A program made the translations under genes and the position numbers. The notes beneath the pieces were generated by a model. It had not been told where the DNA came from, did no database searches, and saw only the letters and a program-made list of their open reading frames with translations. A DNA stretch of 64,000 nt from Leeuwenhoekiella aequorea. Lineage in GTDB: Bacteria; Bacteroidota; Bacteroidia; Flavobacteriales; Flavobacteriaceae. Positions 16,001-25,214 of this stretch are shown piece by piece (the first letter of the stretch is position 1; the number at the start of each line of letters is the position of its first letter). The DNA is taken from positions 1 to 64,000 of the forward strand of contig NZ_QOVM01000005.1 of NCBI RefSeq assembly GCF_004104375.1, given 5' to 3'.

Positions 16001-17452
16001 GATATAAAAGGTATTGTTTGTAGCAACTAATTTTACATCGTGTTTTTTTGAAAATTCGACTAATGTCTGGTTTACACGGTCCTCATCTTCTTGACCGTGA
16101 CGCATAATTTCAATGTAGAGGTCGTCTGTAAAAGTTTCTTTCCACCAGATTAAAGCTTCCTCTGCTTGTTTTTCACCTACGTTTAAAATTTTGCTGGGAA
16201 CCTCGCCATATAGATTACCGGTGAGCACAATAAGATCTTCTTTATAACGCTCCACAATTTTGCGGTCTATACGAGGAACATAATAGAAACCATCTGTATA
16301 AGCTAGCGATGCCATTTTTGCAAGATTGTGATAGCCGTTTTTATTTTTGGCTAAAAACACGATCTGGTATCCGTTATCTTTCTGACTTTTATTTGTGTGA
16401 TCAAGACATACATTAAGCTCAATTCCTACAATAGGTTTGATAACTGTTTCTGTAGGCTCTTCTCCTGCTGCAACAAGCTCTTCATTTTTTGCTAGAGCTC
16501 CTTTGTTATGATTAGTTATTGCCTTAACAAAATGAAAGGCTCCCATCATATTTCCCATATCACTTATAGCAACTGCTGGCATTTGCTGTTTTTTTGCAGC
16601 ATTTACCAGATCTTGTACACTAGAAGTTGATTGAAGAATTGAGAATTGAGAATGATTGTGCAAATGCACAAAATCTACTTTGGCAAGCTGTTTCTTATTT
16701 TCTTTAATTTCTTCTTTAGAAATATCTGCCTGATCAACTTTCTGAAGCGTTTTCCGTATTTCTTCGGAAGCTTTCTTAAGGTTTATATGTTTAAGCCCTA
16801 TAAATTGAATAGGCTGCGGATTTGCCTCCGAAAAATTTTCAAAATAACCAGCCGGGACATCTAATTCTTCTTGAGTAAATATGCGCCTGCGCACAAGCTC
16901 AAAAAAGCATCGCGTAGTTGCTTCTACATCGGCAGTTGCATTGTGCGCCTCAGAAAATGGCTTATTGAATAAGTAAAGATGAAGCTCTGTAAGAGTAGGT
17001 AATTTAAATTTTCCTCCACGTCCACCGGGTATTTGACACAGTTGTGCAGTGGTTTCAGTACAGGTATCTAAAACAGGTAAATCCTGAAGCAAATTTGTAA
17101 CATCTATCCGATGAAATTCTGCTCCCATAATATTTACATCAAAGCCTACATTCTGACCTACAACAAATTTTGTTTTGTTTAAAGCAGCTTTAAATTTCCC
17201 TAAAACCTCTCCTAATGCTAAACCATCGCGTTGTGCTAATTCTGTAGAAATACCGTGTATACGTTCTGCATCAAATGGGATGTCAAAACCATCTGGTCGT
17301 ATTAAATAATCCTCATGTTCAATACAGTTTCCCATATCATCGTGTAGCTGCCACGCAATTTGTATTGCACGGGGCCAATTGTCAGAATCGGTGATGGGTG
17401 CATTCCAGTTCTTAGGTAAACCGGTAGTCTCTGTGTCAAAAATTAGGTACAT
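13070..17452 (-). CDS. dnaE: DNA polymerase III alpha subunit with fused N-terminal 3'-5' exonuclease
   Basis: 1460 residues, longer than typical DnaE (~1160) because of an N-terminal DEDDh exonuclease (residues ~1-190: FDTETTGLP, then HNATADVEAT), a DnaQ-like proofreading domain. Next come the PHP domain (~262 on: FVHLHNHSQFSILQS) and the C-family polymerase core with GPGRGSAAGSAVAYCLGI and the catalytic MPDIDIDFDDEGR. The fingers/HhH region (GMGAVKGVGANAVQTI) and a C-terminal OB fold (LTIGGVISDVQHRVSKNGKG) follow. It is the replicative polymerase with built-in proofreading, an arrangement I associate with Bacteroidota. The start ATG reads directly into the exonuclease strand YLIFDTE, so it is secure. 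The upstream side carries a terminator from the next unit. Confidence 0.96.
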   Translation of the reverse strand: MYLIFDTETTGLPKNWNAPITDSDNWPRAIQIAWQLHDDMGNCIEHEDYLIRPDGFDIPFDAERIHGISTELAQRDGLALGEVLGKFKAALNKTKFVVGQNVGFDVNIMGAEFHRIDVTNLLQDLPVLDTCTETTAQLCQIPGGRGGKFKLPTLTELHLYLFNKPFSEAHNATADVEATTRCFFELVRRRIFTQEELDVPAGYFENFSEANPQPIQFIGLKHINLKKASEEIRKTLQKVDQADISKEEIKENKKQLAKVDFVHLHNHSQFSILQSTSSVQDLVNAAKKQQMPAVAISDMGNMMGAFHFVKAITNHNKGALAKNEELVAAGEEPTETVIKPIVGIELNVCLDHTNKSQKDNGYQIVFLAKNKNGYHNLAKMASLAYTDGFYYVPRIDRKIVERYKEDLIVLTGNLYGEVPSKILNVGEKQAEEALIWWKETFTDDLYIEIMRHGQEDEDRVNQTLVEFSKKHDVKLVATNNTFYIEKEDASAHDILLCVKDGEKVATPKGRGRGYRFGLDNEEYYFKTAEEMKALFTDLPEAISNVSEVVDKIEAFVLARDVLLPAFTIPEEFRFEEDKLDGGKRGENKFLKHITFEGAKKRYPDLTPEIEERLNFELSVIENTGYPGYFLIVEDFIREARNMDVSVGPGRGSAAGSAVAYCLGITNIDPIKYDLLFERFLNPDRVSMPDIDIDFDDEGRSRVMDYVIKKYGANQVAQIITYGTMAAKSSIRDTARVLDLPLGDADRISKLIPNMSKLAKIFGQSEADLKKKFRSEDLVKVNELLNLAEGDDLEGQTLRRARQLEGSVRNTGIHACGVIITPDDITNFVPVSTAKDSDLYVTQFDNSVVEEAGLLKMDFLGLKTLTLIKDTVKLVKHKHGIDLDPDNFPLDDAKTYELFQRGDTVGIFQYESPGMQKHMQALKPTVFEDLIAMNALYRPGPMEYIPSFIARKHGDEEIQYDLPAMQEYLEETYGITVYQEQVMLLSQSLAGFSKGDADVLRKAMGKKIFALLEKLKPQFLDGGEKNGHPRPILEKIWKDWEAFAAYAFNKSHSTCYAWIAYQTAYCKAHYPAEYMAAVLSNNMNDIKQVTFFMEECKRMGLEVLGPDVNESFRKFTVNDRGAVRFGMGAVKGVGANAVQTIVDNRKDGPYRSVFDLAKRIDLRAANKKAFESLALAGGMDSFTTTHRAQYFKDEGDGVTFLEKAVKYGAKFQENENSSQVSLFGDASDVQIPEPVVPPCEEWGTMEKLRREKEVVGIYISGHPLDDFQMEMTNFCNGKIKDFNNLDNHLNRELTIGGVISDVQHRVSKNGKGWAMFTVEDFEESFEFRMFGEEYLKFRHFLIPNSFIHMRVFVKEGWVNRDTGKKGDPRLQFNNFMQLQDVMETFSKKLTINLDLKEVQSSRIDVLRETLFNHRGDHNLHFYVFESDEKIALQMPSRKKKVKISSELLNELKAQRFNFKLN

Positions 17453-17575
17453 CTCTGGTTCTCTTTGAGTTAATTTTCTCGGGAGCGGAAAATCTGAAAA
17501 GTTTAAAATTAGTGAAAAAGAGAGGCTTTCAAAAGTTAACTTTTGGGTTGTTGATAACCTTGATGTACCAAAAAA

Positions 17576-17605
17576 AAATCCCCTTGAGAAATTCTCAAGG
17601 GGATT
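17576..17605 (-). terminator. Terminator of the DUF2383 gene pair
   Basis: AAATCCCCTTGAGAA pairs perfectly with TTCTCAAGGGGATTT, flanked by an A run and T-rich DNA, 48 bp beyond the stop at 17653 on the minus strand. Confidence 0.85.
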
Positions 17606-17652
17606 TAATTATTTATTTTAAATTGGCTAATTCAAATAAATAGAATTTTATA

Positions 17653-18099
17653 TTATGCCATTATTTTGAAAGCTTCCACTTCTTTAATGGCGCTTTTAAT
17701 AGCTTTTAATTGTGTCGATAAAATAGCTTCTGTAGTAGGTGGTAAGTGCGGCTCGCTTAGAATATTTTGATACTCTTCTACAGCATTATTTTCACCACGT
17801 ATTGCTTCTTTTAAAATTGCTTCATCACTATTACTAGAAACCGTAGATTTTAAATTCATCCACGCTCTGTGAATATCTCCAGCTACGCTCGTACCTTTAT
17901 CTGGGTCTTGACCGTAAGATTTGATTTCATTTTTAATATGATGACCAAAATCATATCGCTGCTTAGCTTGACGATTAAAATATTCTTTTAACGGGCCATT
18001 CTCGGCAGCATCAGAGGCTAGTTTATAACCAGCTTCGGCATCATAATTCTTGGTAAGTAATTCGTTTAGTTTTTTCGTAATTTCTTCAGTAAACTTCAT
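17653..18099 (-). CDS. PA2169-type four-helix-bundle protein (DUF2383), copy 1
   Basis: 148 residues, all predicted helical. It has the DUF2383/ferritin-like signature: LLTKNYDAEAGYKLASDAA, then QRYDFGHHIKNEIKSYGQDP, then AIRGENNAVEEY. Glu and His residues sit where ferritin-like bundles bind metal, but metal binding is not established. Proteins of this family are linked to general stress in several bacteria. It is a close paralog of the gene just upstream, with the same length (148 residues) and motif spacing, so it arose by tandem duplication. The two genes are 136 bp apart and share one terminator. Confidence 0.85.
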   Translation of the reverse strand: MKFTEEITKKLNELLTKNYDAEAGYKLASDAAENGPLKEYFNRQAKQRYDFGHHIKNEIKSYGQDPDKGTSVAGDIHRAWMNLKSTVSSNSDEAILKEAIRGENNAVEEYQNILSEPHLPPTTEAILSTQLKAIKSAIKEVEAFKIMA

Positions 18100-18235
18100 C
18101 TTCTTTCTTCTTTAAATTAGCGATACTTTGATTTTCATTAGATGTGTTTCGATAACATCTAAAATAAGATGAGGTTAATCTGAATTTTAATTTCTAATTA
18201 GAAACTATTGAAAACAGATTAACCACAATTATAAT

Positions 18236-18682
18236 TTATGCTAGTGTTTCTAGACCTTTTGCATCTACAAGTGCATTTTGCACGCTATCGCGTTGCTTTG
18301 CAATTATATTTGTTGTAGATAATGGTAATTCACCATTTTTGATGATCTCATTATATTCCTCAAGAGCTGTTTTTTCTCCGCGTATTGCTTCCTCTAAAAC
18401 TGCTTCATCTTTATCTGATGATAAAGCGGTCTTTAAATCCATCCACAAACGGTGTGCATCACCAGCAAGGCTTGTACCTTTGTCTGGTTCTTGACCCATT
18501 TGTCTTAATTCTTCTTTTAGTTCGTGGCCAAAATCATAACGATCCTGTGCTCTACTAAGTAAATAGTTCTTTAGAGCAGGGTTAGCTACTTTCTCTGCAG
18601 CATTTTTGTAACCTGCTTCAGCATCGTAATTTTTCTCTAATAATTCGTTGAGCTTTTTGCCCATTTCTTCTGTATAACTCAT
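18236..18682 (-). CDS. PA2169-type four-helix-bundle protein (DUF2383), copy 2
   Basis: 148 residues from ATG 18682 (MSYTEEMGKKLNELLEKNYD). An upstream in-frame start at 18727 would add 15 unconserved residues not present in the paralog, so it is rejected. Same motifs as copy 1: DAEAGYKNAAEKV, QDRYDFGHELKEELRQMGQE, EEAIRGEKTALEEY. The first gene of the pair; the region upstream (18683-18828) is A+T rich and probably carries the promoter. Function unknown beyond family-level association with stress. Confidence 0.85.
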   Translation of the reverse strand: MSYTEEMGKKLNELLEKNYDAEAGYKNAAEKVANPALKNYLLSRAQDRYDFGHELKEELRQMGQEPDKGTSLAGDAHRLWMDLKTALSSDKDEAVLEEAIRGEKTALEEYNEIIKNGELPLSTTNIIAKQRDSVQNALVDAKGLETLA

Positions 18683-18828
18683 AATGATTTTTTTAGTTGA
18701 TGTAGTAGATTTTATATCTAAACACACTTCAATTTAAAAAGTTATAATTCAGGATTTTTAGAATTAACAGGTTTTAACCGCATTTAAGTGATTTTAACAC
18801 GGTAGTTATGGAGATTTTTGTTAAAAAA

Positions 18829-18860
18829 ATAACGCTCCATCGCAATGATGAAGCGTTATA
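18829..18860 (-). terminator. Terminator of the metzincin gene
   Basis: ATAACGCTTCATC-like arm pairs with its near-complement (AATAACGCTCCATCG / GATGAAGCGTTAT), preceded by an A run; it is 30 bp past the stop at 18891 on the minus strand. Confidence 0.7.
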
Positions 18861-18890
18861 CTCACTTTATGATAGTGTATAAATTATATT

Positions 18891-21329
18891 TTAATCACGT
18901 TTAAATGCAACGTCAATACGAGCTATTAAATCTGCATAGTGATAACGGGTTAATGTATCCCTAGAATTGTTTTTACGTGAATTAAGATCAGCTCTTAATT
19001 GAGTTAGTTCACCGCGCATTAAAGGTAGAATGTCTGAAATTAAAATATCTTGTTCTCCATCTTCTAATTCATTTAAATAAGAGGTAGCGATGTCAACATA
19101 TTTGCGCTGTAAATTTCTACGATAGGCATCAGTTTGATTTCCTTGATAAAGTTCTTTGAAAATTCCTTTTCTCAAGTCGCTCATAAATGCAACCGGAGAA
19201 TACGAATCATTACCATTCTTCTCATCGAGTTCAACCATTCTCGAAAGACGCTTATCTGATAGTAAGTTACTAAGGGCATAGGTTTGAACACTTTTTACTT
19301 GGTCGATGGCGCCGTCTGATTCTATTCGGTCTAATATATTAGCGTCTAGCAACCATTCTGGTGTAGTAAATGCATTTTCATTTAAAAAGGTTACAGCTTC
19401 TTTTTGAATGGCCTTCGGTACTTGTGTGTAAACAACTCCATCCTGATCTGCGGTCTTGATGGTTTCATACACACCACCTACATTAGTTATCACATGATTA
19501 ATATAGCCGCGCCACAGGTAGTTAAGTTCTTTGTAAACTTCTTGAAGATCTGCATAACCATAACCATCCTTAGTCGTCCAGTCTATTAGATTAGGAACAA
19601 CTTTTTTCAAATTAGCTAGTCCGTAAGTACTTGCTTTAATATTGTCATCTCCTAAACTCTCAGTTTGAGAATGTGGGTCTACACCATTAGAGCTTCCGAA
19701 TTCATACCAAGGATTTCCTGCTTTTTCCAGAATCCACTTATCAAGAGTAGGTTTCTCCTCAATAGAAGTTTTAGCTTCTGGGATATATCTGTAACCCCAG
19801 TTAATTGCGTACAGGTCATAAGGTCCCATCATACGTATATACCTTACGCCATCATCTCCTGGTTGAGCTACATAGTTAACACGAGCATAATCCATAATTG
19901 ACGGAGTTAGACCGTATTTCTGAGTAAATGAGGCTACACGTAGTGAATCTGTAGGATACGCCGAACTAGCTTTCATATTATGAGGTAGGCCTAATGCGTG
20001 CCCTACTTCATGAGCAATAACCATACGCATCATTTCTCCTATCTCTTTCTCTGGCGTTTCTAGCGTACGTGCAGCAGGGTTTTGTGCTCCAGCCTCTATC
20101 ATGAAACGATTGCGATAAGAGCGCAAATGATTGTGATACCATATTACATCACTTTCTATAATTTCTCCAGTTCGTGGGTCTGAAACAGAAGGTCCTACAG
20201 CATTACGGGTAGTGCTTGCTACGTAACGAATTACCGAGTAACGTACGTCTTCAGGGCTAAATTCTGGGTCTTCTTCTTTAGTAGGTGGGTCTTTTGCAAT
20301 CACAGCATTTTTAAAACCGGCAACTTCAAAAGCTTTGTTCCAGTCTTCTATACCTTGTTTAAAATAAGGTCTCCATTTAAGTGGAGTAGCAGGATCCAGG
20401 TAATAAATAATAGGTTTTACCGGTTCTACCAGTTCTCCTCTTTTATAAGCCTCAATATCTTTAGGTACAAGTTTCCAGCGACGTATAATTCTATAATCAT
20501 CTGCCTTTAACTGCTCGGAGTCATAATTATATTTTTTAGAAGTAAACCAGCCAACGCGCTCGTCTGCTAATCTTGGAAGCATTTTATCTTCTGGTAATAA
20601 AACCATTGATTGATTCATCAATAATGTTAATGTTCCGGCTTGATCACGTTCTGGCGGCTCTTCTGCGTCATAGGTCATCACGTGCTTCACCTCAACATTA
20701 TTAGGAAAAGATGCTGCAGATTCTATATAAGTACGGGATGCATCTAGTTTTTTGATTTTGTATTCTTTGCGTAATCTTGATGATACCCCGTTGATAGCAT
20801 CGATGTCCTTTGTGAAAAGGTCGGTTACTTCAATAACAGTGCTTACAGAATCTTTACTTCTTGTCGCAATAGGAGCACTAAAAAGTATAGGGAAGAAATT
20901 ATTTGCTTCTACAGACTTCGAAATAGGATTGCTTTCATCACTTTGATTTTCAAAACTGATAACTTTTAGGTCAACAAAATTTCCACGTTTAGACCAGCGA
21001 ATTACCTGCTCATTTACTTTAGAGCCTGCATTTACATATCCACCACCAAATCCCGAAGGAACTTTAGCAATGCGACTTACCAGAAGTAAATCTTTACCCA
21101 GTAAAGAATCTGGGATTTCAAAATAGAGCTTTTCATCAATAGTATGAGTTGTGAAAAGCCCTTTATCTGTAAGTGCTTCTTTTGTAATTACCTTATCATA
21201 AGGCTTAATTTTTGAGTCTTTTTTCTCTGTGGTTTCGGTACCTGCGGAAGCTTTATTAGTAAGCTTTTGAGATTTGCAGCCATAGAGTAAAACACAGAGT
21301 AAGGGTAGTAGTGCGAGTTTTTTTAGCAT
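18891..21329 (-). CDS. Zinc-dependent metalloprotease lipoprotein (metzincin, DUF5117/DUF5118 type)
   Basis: 812 residues. The N-terminus is a lipoprotein signal (LLPLLCVLLYGC, Cys at about 18). Residues ~40-330 correspond to the DUF5118 and DUF5117 regions found ahead of this catalytic domain. The active site is HEVGHALGLPHN, the full HExxHxxGxxH metzincin zinc motif, followed by a Met-turn candidate (SIMDYARVNY). A helical C-terminal domain follows. Family members are envelope-anchored proteases of unknown substrate in Bacteroidota. It stands alone, with its own terminator, and the acidic-lysine tail after the lipobox (KSQKLTNK) gives no clear surface-export signal. Confidence 0.9.
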   Translation of the reverse strand: MLKKLALLPLLCVLLYGCKSQKLTNKASAGTETTEKKDSKIKPYDKVITKEALTDKGLFTTHTIDEKLYFEIPDSLLGKDLLLVSRIAKVPSGFGGGYVNAGSKVNEQVIRWSKRGNFVDLKVISFENQSDESNPISKSVEANNFFPILFSAPIATRSKDSVSTVIEVTDLFTKDIDAINGVSSRLRKEYKIKKLDASRTYIESAASFPNNVEVKHVMTYDAEEPPERDQAGTLTLLMNQSMVLLPEDKMLPRLADERVGWFTSKKYNYDSEQLKADDYRIIRRWKLVPKDIEAYKRGELVEPVKPIIYYLDPATPLKWRPYFKQGIEDWNKAFEVAGFKNAVIAKDPPTKEEDPEFSPEDVRYSVIRYVASTTRNAVGPSVSDPRTGEIIESDVIWYHNHLRSYRNRFMIEAGAQNPAARTLETPEKEIGEMMRMVIAHEVGHALGLPHNMKASSAYPTDSLRVASFTQKYGLTPSIMDYARVNYVAQPGDDGVRYIRMMGPYDLYAINWGYRYIPEAKTSIEEKPTLDKWILEKAGNPWYEFGSSNGVDPHSQTESLGDDNIKASTYGLANLKKVVPNLIDWTTKDGYGYADLQEVYKELNYLWRGYINHVITNVGGVYETIKTADQDGVVYTQVPKAIQKEAVTFLNENAFTTPEWLLDANILDRIESDGAIDQVKSVQTYALSNLLSDKRLSRMVELDEKNGNDSYSPVAFMSDLRKGIFKELYQGNQTDAYRRNLQRKYVDIATSYLNELEDGEQDILISDILPLMRGELTQLRADLNSRKNNSRDTLTRYHYADLIARIDVAFKRD

Positions 21330-21407
21330 CGTTTAATTTTAGATGCATAATTTACAGAATCATTACTAAATCTTAACTCAAAAAATTATTGAAAATTTGA
21401 ATTCTTA

Positions 21408-22007
21408 TTAATAGTAGTTTTTCAGAATAAACAAAAACGATTGCGCTGCTTCTCTAAATTTTCTTTTAGAATCTGGGTTTAATGACTTTTTATATTCTTT
21501 TCCAGTTTCTGCAAAGCCAAAAGTATATGAGTTTATAAGTTTTGTGGTGAAAAAAGCTATTTCATCTTCAGAGATACGCGTTCGTAGATTACAAGCATAT
21601 CCTTTATTTTGTTTTGCAATTTCAGAACAATTTTCCAGAACAAATGTTAGAGTAGTGCCATCTTTAAAATCTATTTTAAGGGTGTCGCCTACTTGTGTTT
21701 GAACAAGATCTTTGCGTGTGCCCAAAGTTAAAAAATGATCTTTTAAAATAGATTGAAATCCAAGGCGCAGAGAATTATCATCTGTGAGGCTTATTTTATT
21801 GGCGCTATAAGTACGCGTAGCATTAAAATAGAGGCCCGTATTCTCACCATCTGTTTGATCAATACTAATTATAGAATGACCGCCCATAGTATACTCGGTT
21901 CTATCTTTAAATTTTTGAGATTTTACAAGATAGTTAGGAGCGAATAAAACGTTATGTTTAAGACCGTTATCATTAGATTTTGATCTTTTAAAAAACTTAG
22001 AAAGCAT
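21408..22007 (-). CDS. Hypothetical protein
   Basis: 199 residues with no signal peptide or membrane segment. The N-terminus is basic (MLSKFFKRSKSNDNG); the middle looks beta-rich (GLYFNATRTYSANKISLTDD, DTLKIDFKDGTTLTFVLENC), and the end is helical (KRKFREAAQSFLFILKNYY). I do not recognise a family. It sits between the metzincin gene (78 bp away) and the tRNA-Leu terminator, same strand as the metzincin, and could be cotranscribed with it. Codon use looks like its neighbours. Confidence 0.65.
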   Translation of the reverse strand: MLSKFFKRSKSNDNGLKHNVLFAPNYLVKSQKFKDRTEYTMGGHSIISIDQTDGENTGLYFNATRTYSANKISLTDDNSLRLGFQSILKDHFLTLGTRKDLVQTQVGDTLKIDFKDGTTLTFVLENCSEIAKQNKGYACNLRTRISEDEIAFFTTKLINSYTFGFAETGKEYKKSLNPDSKRKFREAAQSFLFILKNYY

Positions 22008-22106
22008 AATGGAGTCAATTTTTCAAAATAAAAAAATAGCGCTATTATGTAGGGGAGTTTTGAAGTTACTTCAAAATTAGCCAATATAGCATTGGCTTTT
22101 AATAAA

Positions 22107-22130
22107 AAAGCCTCCCTTTTGGGAGGCTTT
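22107..22130 (-). terminator. Terminator of the tRNA-Gly/tRNA-Leu unit
   Basis: AAAGCCTCCC pairs with GGGAGGCTTT around a TTTT loop, directly 3' of tRNA-Leu on the minus strand and preceded by A's that become a U tail. Confidence 0.88.
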
Positions 22131-22131
22131 G

Positions 22132-22215
22132 TACTCGGGACGGGACTTGAACCCGTACGAACTAATGTTCATTGGATTTTAAGTCCAACGTGTCTACCAA
22201 TTCCACCACCCGAGC
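22132..22215 (-). tRNA. tRNA-Leu (anticodon TAA)
   Basis: The minus strand begins GCTCGGGTGG and ends CCCGAGTA. The anticodon loop CTTAAAA gives TAA; a long variable arm (GAACATTAGTTC) is present as required for leucine tRNAs; the T loop reads GGGTTCAAGTCCC. The first acceptor pair is G-U. CCA is not encoded. Confidence 0.93.
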
Positions 22216-22259
22216 GTGGGCTTTCAATTAAACACTATTCAAAAATAGTGCGGTTTTAG

Positions 22260-22331
22260 AGCGAAAGACGGGATTTGAACCCGCGACCCTCACCTTGGCA
22301 AGGTGATGCTCTACCCCTGAGCTACTTTCGC
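22260..22331 (-). tRNA. tRNA-Gly (anticodon GCC)
   Basis: The minus strand reads GCGAAAGTAGCTCAGGGGTA ... with anticodon loop TTGCCAA (GCC), T arm GGGTTCAAATCCC and acceptor end CTTTCGC plus discriminator T, all expected for tRNA-Gly. It is 44 bp upstream of tRNA-Leu; both probably share one transcript. Confidence 0.95.
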
Positions 22332-22422
22332 AATTCATTAAACTGTCTCGCTTAATGCGGATGCAAATTTACAAGAATTCTTCAATCTACAAAGCAATTT
22401 TCAAAAAAAAATAAAACTTTTA

Positions 22423-25044
22423 TCAAGCCTTATTTTTTTTACTTCTTACAAGCATTCTTTTAATCTCATTTAATTTCATCAAAGCTTCTACAGGAGTGAG
22501 CGTATCTATGTCAATATGAAGTATTTCCTCTTTAATTTCTTCAAGTAACGGATCGTCAAGGTTAAAAAAGCTTAACTGCATTTCGTCTTCACTATTTTCA
22601 ATTAAAACTTTTTGGTTTTCTTCCTTGCGGCTAGAATTTTCTAATTTCTGAAGCATTTTGTTTGCTCGATGTAATACCTGCTGAGGCATTCCTGCCATTT
22701 TAGCAACGTGTATACCAAAACTATGCGCACTACCTCCTGGGATTAATTTTCTAAGAAATAAAACATTATCCTTTAACTCCTTAACTGAAACATTGAAGTT
22801 CTTTATACGTAGAAATGTTTCGCCCATATCGTTAAGTTCGTGATAATGGGTGGCAAATAATGTTTTTGGTCTTGCAGGATGCTCGTGAAGGTATTCACTT
22901 ATCGCCCAGGCAATCGAGATTCCATCATAGGTGCTGGTACCGCGACCTATCTCATCTAGTAAGACTAAACTTCTGTCTGAAATATTATTTAGAATACTCG
23001 CTGTTTCATTCATCTCTACCATAAAAGTAGATTCGCCCATCGAGATGTTATCACTTGCTCCCACACGCGTAAAAATTCGATCTACTAGACCTATGCGTGC
23101 CGCGCTGGCCGGAACAAAACTTCCTATTTGAGCCAGTAAAACAATAAGTGCGGTTTGCCTTAATATTGCAGATTTACCAGACATATTGGGACCGGTAATC
23201 ATTATCATTTGCTGCTTATCGCGATCTAAGTAGGTGTCATTTGCTATATACGCTTCTCCCAGTGGCAATTGCTTTTCTATAACCGGATGTCGCCCATTAG
23301 TTATTTCTAACTCAAAAGTCTCGTCGATCGTAGGTCTTGCGTAATCATTTTCTTTAGCAAGACAAGTAAATGATCTAAGACAATCCAATTGCGCAATAGT
23401 AGTAGCATTTGTTTGCACGGGATCTATGAACTGTGTGATCCACGTAACTAGTTGGTTAAAAAGTTGCTGTTCAATAGCTAAAATACGCTCTTCTGCTCCT
23501 AGAATTTTTGCTTCATATTCTTTAAGTTCTTCTGTTATGTAGCGTTCTGCATTAACTAATGTTTGTTTGCGTATCCAGGTATTAGGAACTTTATCTTTAT
23601 GCGTATTACGAACTTCAATATAATAACCAAAAACATTATTTGAAGCTATCTTTAAAGAGGTAATCCCGGTTTGCTCGGTTTCTCTGGCGAGCATTTTATC
23701 TAGATAATTTTTACCTGAAGTTGCAAGACCTCTTAGTTCATCTAATTCTTCGTGAAAACCTGTTGCGATCGTATTTCCTTTAAGAACATTCACAGGTGCT
23801 TCCTCGGTGAGAGTCTCTTTAATCTTAGCTCTTAAATGGTCTAAATTATTTATTTTTTCAGCTAAAATCTGAAGAGCTTCATTTTCTGAATTTTGAGCTA
23901 ATGTTTTTATAGGAACCATAGCTTCAAGTGAATTCTTAAGCTGAATTATCTCTCGTGGTGTAACTTTCCCTGTGGCTACTTTTGAAATTAAACGCTCAAC
24001 GTCGCCTATTTTCTTAATGTGTTGAGAAAGCTTATTATAAAAATCAGGGTTTTTTAAGATGTATTCTACAATCTCATGCCGCTCTTGTATAGGCGCAATT
24101 GATTTTAATGGTAGTGCCAGCCAACGTTTAAGTAAACGACCGCCCATAGGCGATATCGTTTTGTCGATTACGTCTAATAAAGTTATCGACTTTGCTGAGG
24201 TTCCTTGATAGAGCTCTAGGTTACGAATGGTAAAACGATCCATCCAGACATATGCATCCTCTGCAATACGACCTATTCTTGAAATATGCTGTAATTTATG
24301 ATGTTGCGTTTCACTCAAGTAGTGAAGGGCAGCACCTGCAGCGATAATTCCTTCATCTATATCTTCTATACCAAAACCTTTTAGAGACTTAGTGTTGAAA
24401 TGTTTATTAAGACTTTCTCTGGCAAAGTCAATTTTAAAAACCCAATCTTCTTGGTAGAAAATATGAAAATCGGTACCGAAGCTGTTTTTGAAATCAGTTT
24501 TATTGCTTTTACTAATTAATAACTCACTAGGATTAAAATTCTGAAGCAACTTATCAATATAAGCGATATCTCCTTGGGTTGTTAAAAACTCGCCGGTAGA
24601 AACATCTAAAAATGAAAGACCGATAAGTCGCTTTCCAAAATGTAAAGCACCTAAAAAATTGTTAGTTTTAGCATTTAAAACTTCGTCGTTTAAAGCAACT
24701 CCCGGAGTTACTAATTCTGTAACTCCTCTTTTAACTATGGTTTTGGTTGTTTTAGGATCTTCTAATTGATCGCAAATGGCAACCCTACAACCTGCTTTGA
24801 CAAGTTTTGGTAAATACGTATTTAAAGAATGATGTGGGAAACCAGCTAGCTCTGTACGCTCGCCGCCATTATTTCTGTTTGTGAGAATTATGCCAAGAAT
24901 TCCAGCAGCTTTAACTGCATCTTCCCCAAAGGTTTCATAAAAATCACCTACTCTAAACAATAATAAAGCATCAGGATATTTTGTCTTTATCCCATTGTAT
25001 TGCTTCATTAAAGGAGTGACAGTTTTCTCTTTTTTCTTAGCCAT
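22423..25044 (-). CDS. mutS: DNA mismatch repair ATPase MutS
   Basis: 873 residues, typical MutS1 length. Mismatch-binding domain I has the Phe-x-Glu motif in [16 protein letters not shown]. Connector, lever and clamp domains follow. The ATPase domain carries Walker [14 protein letters not shown], the dimer-interface loop [15 protein letters not shown] and Walker [17 protein letters not shown]. It recognises base mismatches and recruits MutL. The start ATG gives [20 protein letters not shown], the normal N-terminus. The upstream neighbour is a divergent SpoU methyltransferase; the 170-bp gap holds both promoters. Confidence 0.97.
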   Translation of the reverse strand: MAKKKEKTVTPLMKQYNGIKTKYPDALLLFRVGDFYETFGEDAVKAAGILGIILTNRNNGGERTELAGFPHHSLNTYLPKLVKAGCRVAICDQLEDPKTTKTIVKRGVTELVTPGVALNDEVLNAKTNNFLGALHFGKRLIGLSFLDVSTGEFLTTQGDIAYIDKLLQNFNPSELLISKSNKTDFKNSFGTDFHIFYQEDWVFKIDFARESLNKHFNTKSLKGFGIEDIDEGIIAAGAALHYLSETQHHKLQHISRIGRIAEDAYVWMDRFTIRNLELYQGTSAKSITLLDVIDKTISPMGGRLLKRWLALPLKSIAPIQERHEIVEYILKNPDFYNKLSQHIKKIGDVERLISKVATGKVTPREIIQLKNSLEAMVPIKTLAQNSENEALQILAEKINNLDHLRAKIKETLTEEAPVNVLKGNTIATGFHEELDELRGLATSGKNYLDKMLARETEQTGITSLKIASNNVFGYYIEVRNTHKDKVPNTWIRKQTLVNAERYITEELKEYEAKILGAEERILAIEQQLFNQLVTWITQFIDPVQTNATTIAQLDCLRSFTCLAKENDYARPTIDETFELEITNGRHPVIEKQLPLGEAYIANDTYLDRDKQQMIMITGPNMSGKSAILRQTALIVLLAQIGSFVPASAARIGLVDRIFTRVGASDNISMGESTFMVEMNETASILNNISDRSLVLLDEIGRGTSTYDGISIAWAISEYLHEHPARPKTLFATHYHELNDMGETFLRIKNFNVSVKELKDNVLFLRKLIPGGSAHSFGIHVAKMAGMPQQVLHRANKMLQKLENSSRKEENQKVLIENSEDEMQLSFFNLDDPLLEEIKEEILHIDIDTLTPVEALMKLNEIKRMLVRSKKNKA

Positions 25045-25202
25045 ATAGCGTATTTGCCGTGTTAAATCTTAGCGAGGATAAATTTATAGAATATCAGCTC
25101 GATGTGCCTATATGCAGACTAAATGTTATTTGTTTTTTTCAACAATTACATTCAATTCTCAAACTTTATAAGATAGTTTAAATCATAAATTTGTTGAAAA
25201 TG

Positions 25203-25210
25203 TATTTTTG
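25203..25210 (+). promoter_or_regulatory. -7 element TATTTTTG very close to the trmH-like start
   Basis: Matches the Bacteroidota -7 consensus TANNTTTG and ends 4 bases before the ATG at 25215, so transcription would begin at or next to the start codon (leaderless). No convincing -33 TTG at ideal spacing, so moderate confidence. Confidence 0.4.
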
Positions 25211-25214
25211 CTGA

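Noticed and set aside
22132-22331. tRNA-Leu/tRNA-Gly pair as an integration hotspot
   Set aside because: No integrase or element genes adjoin it; it is an ordinary tRNA pair with a terminator.
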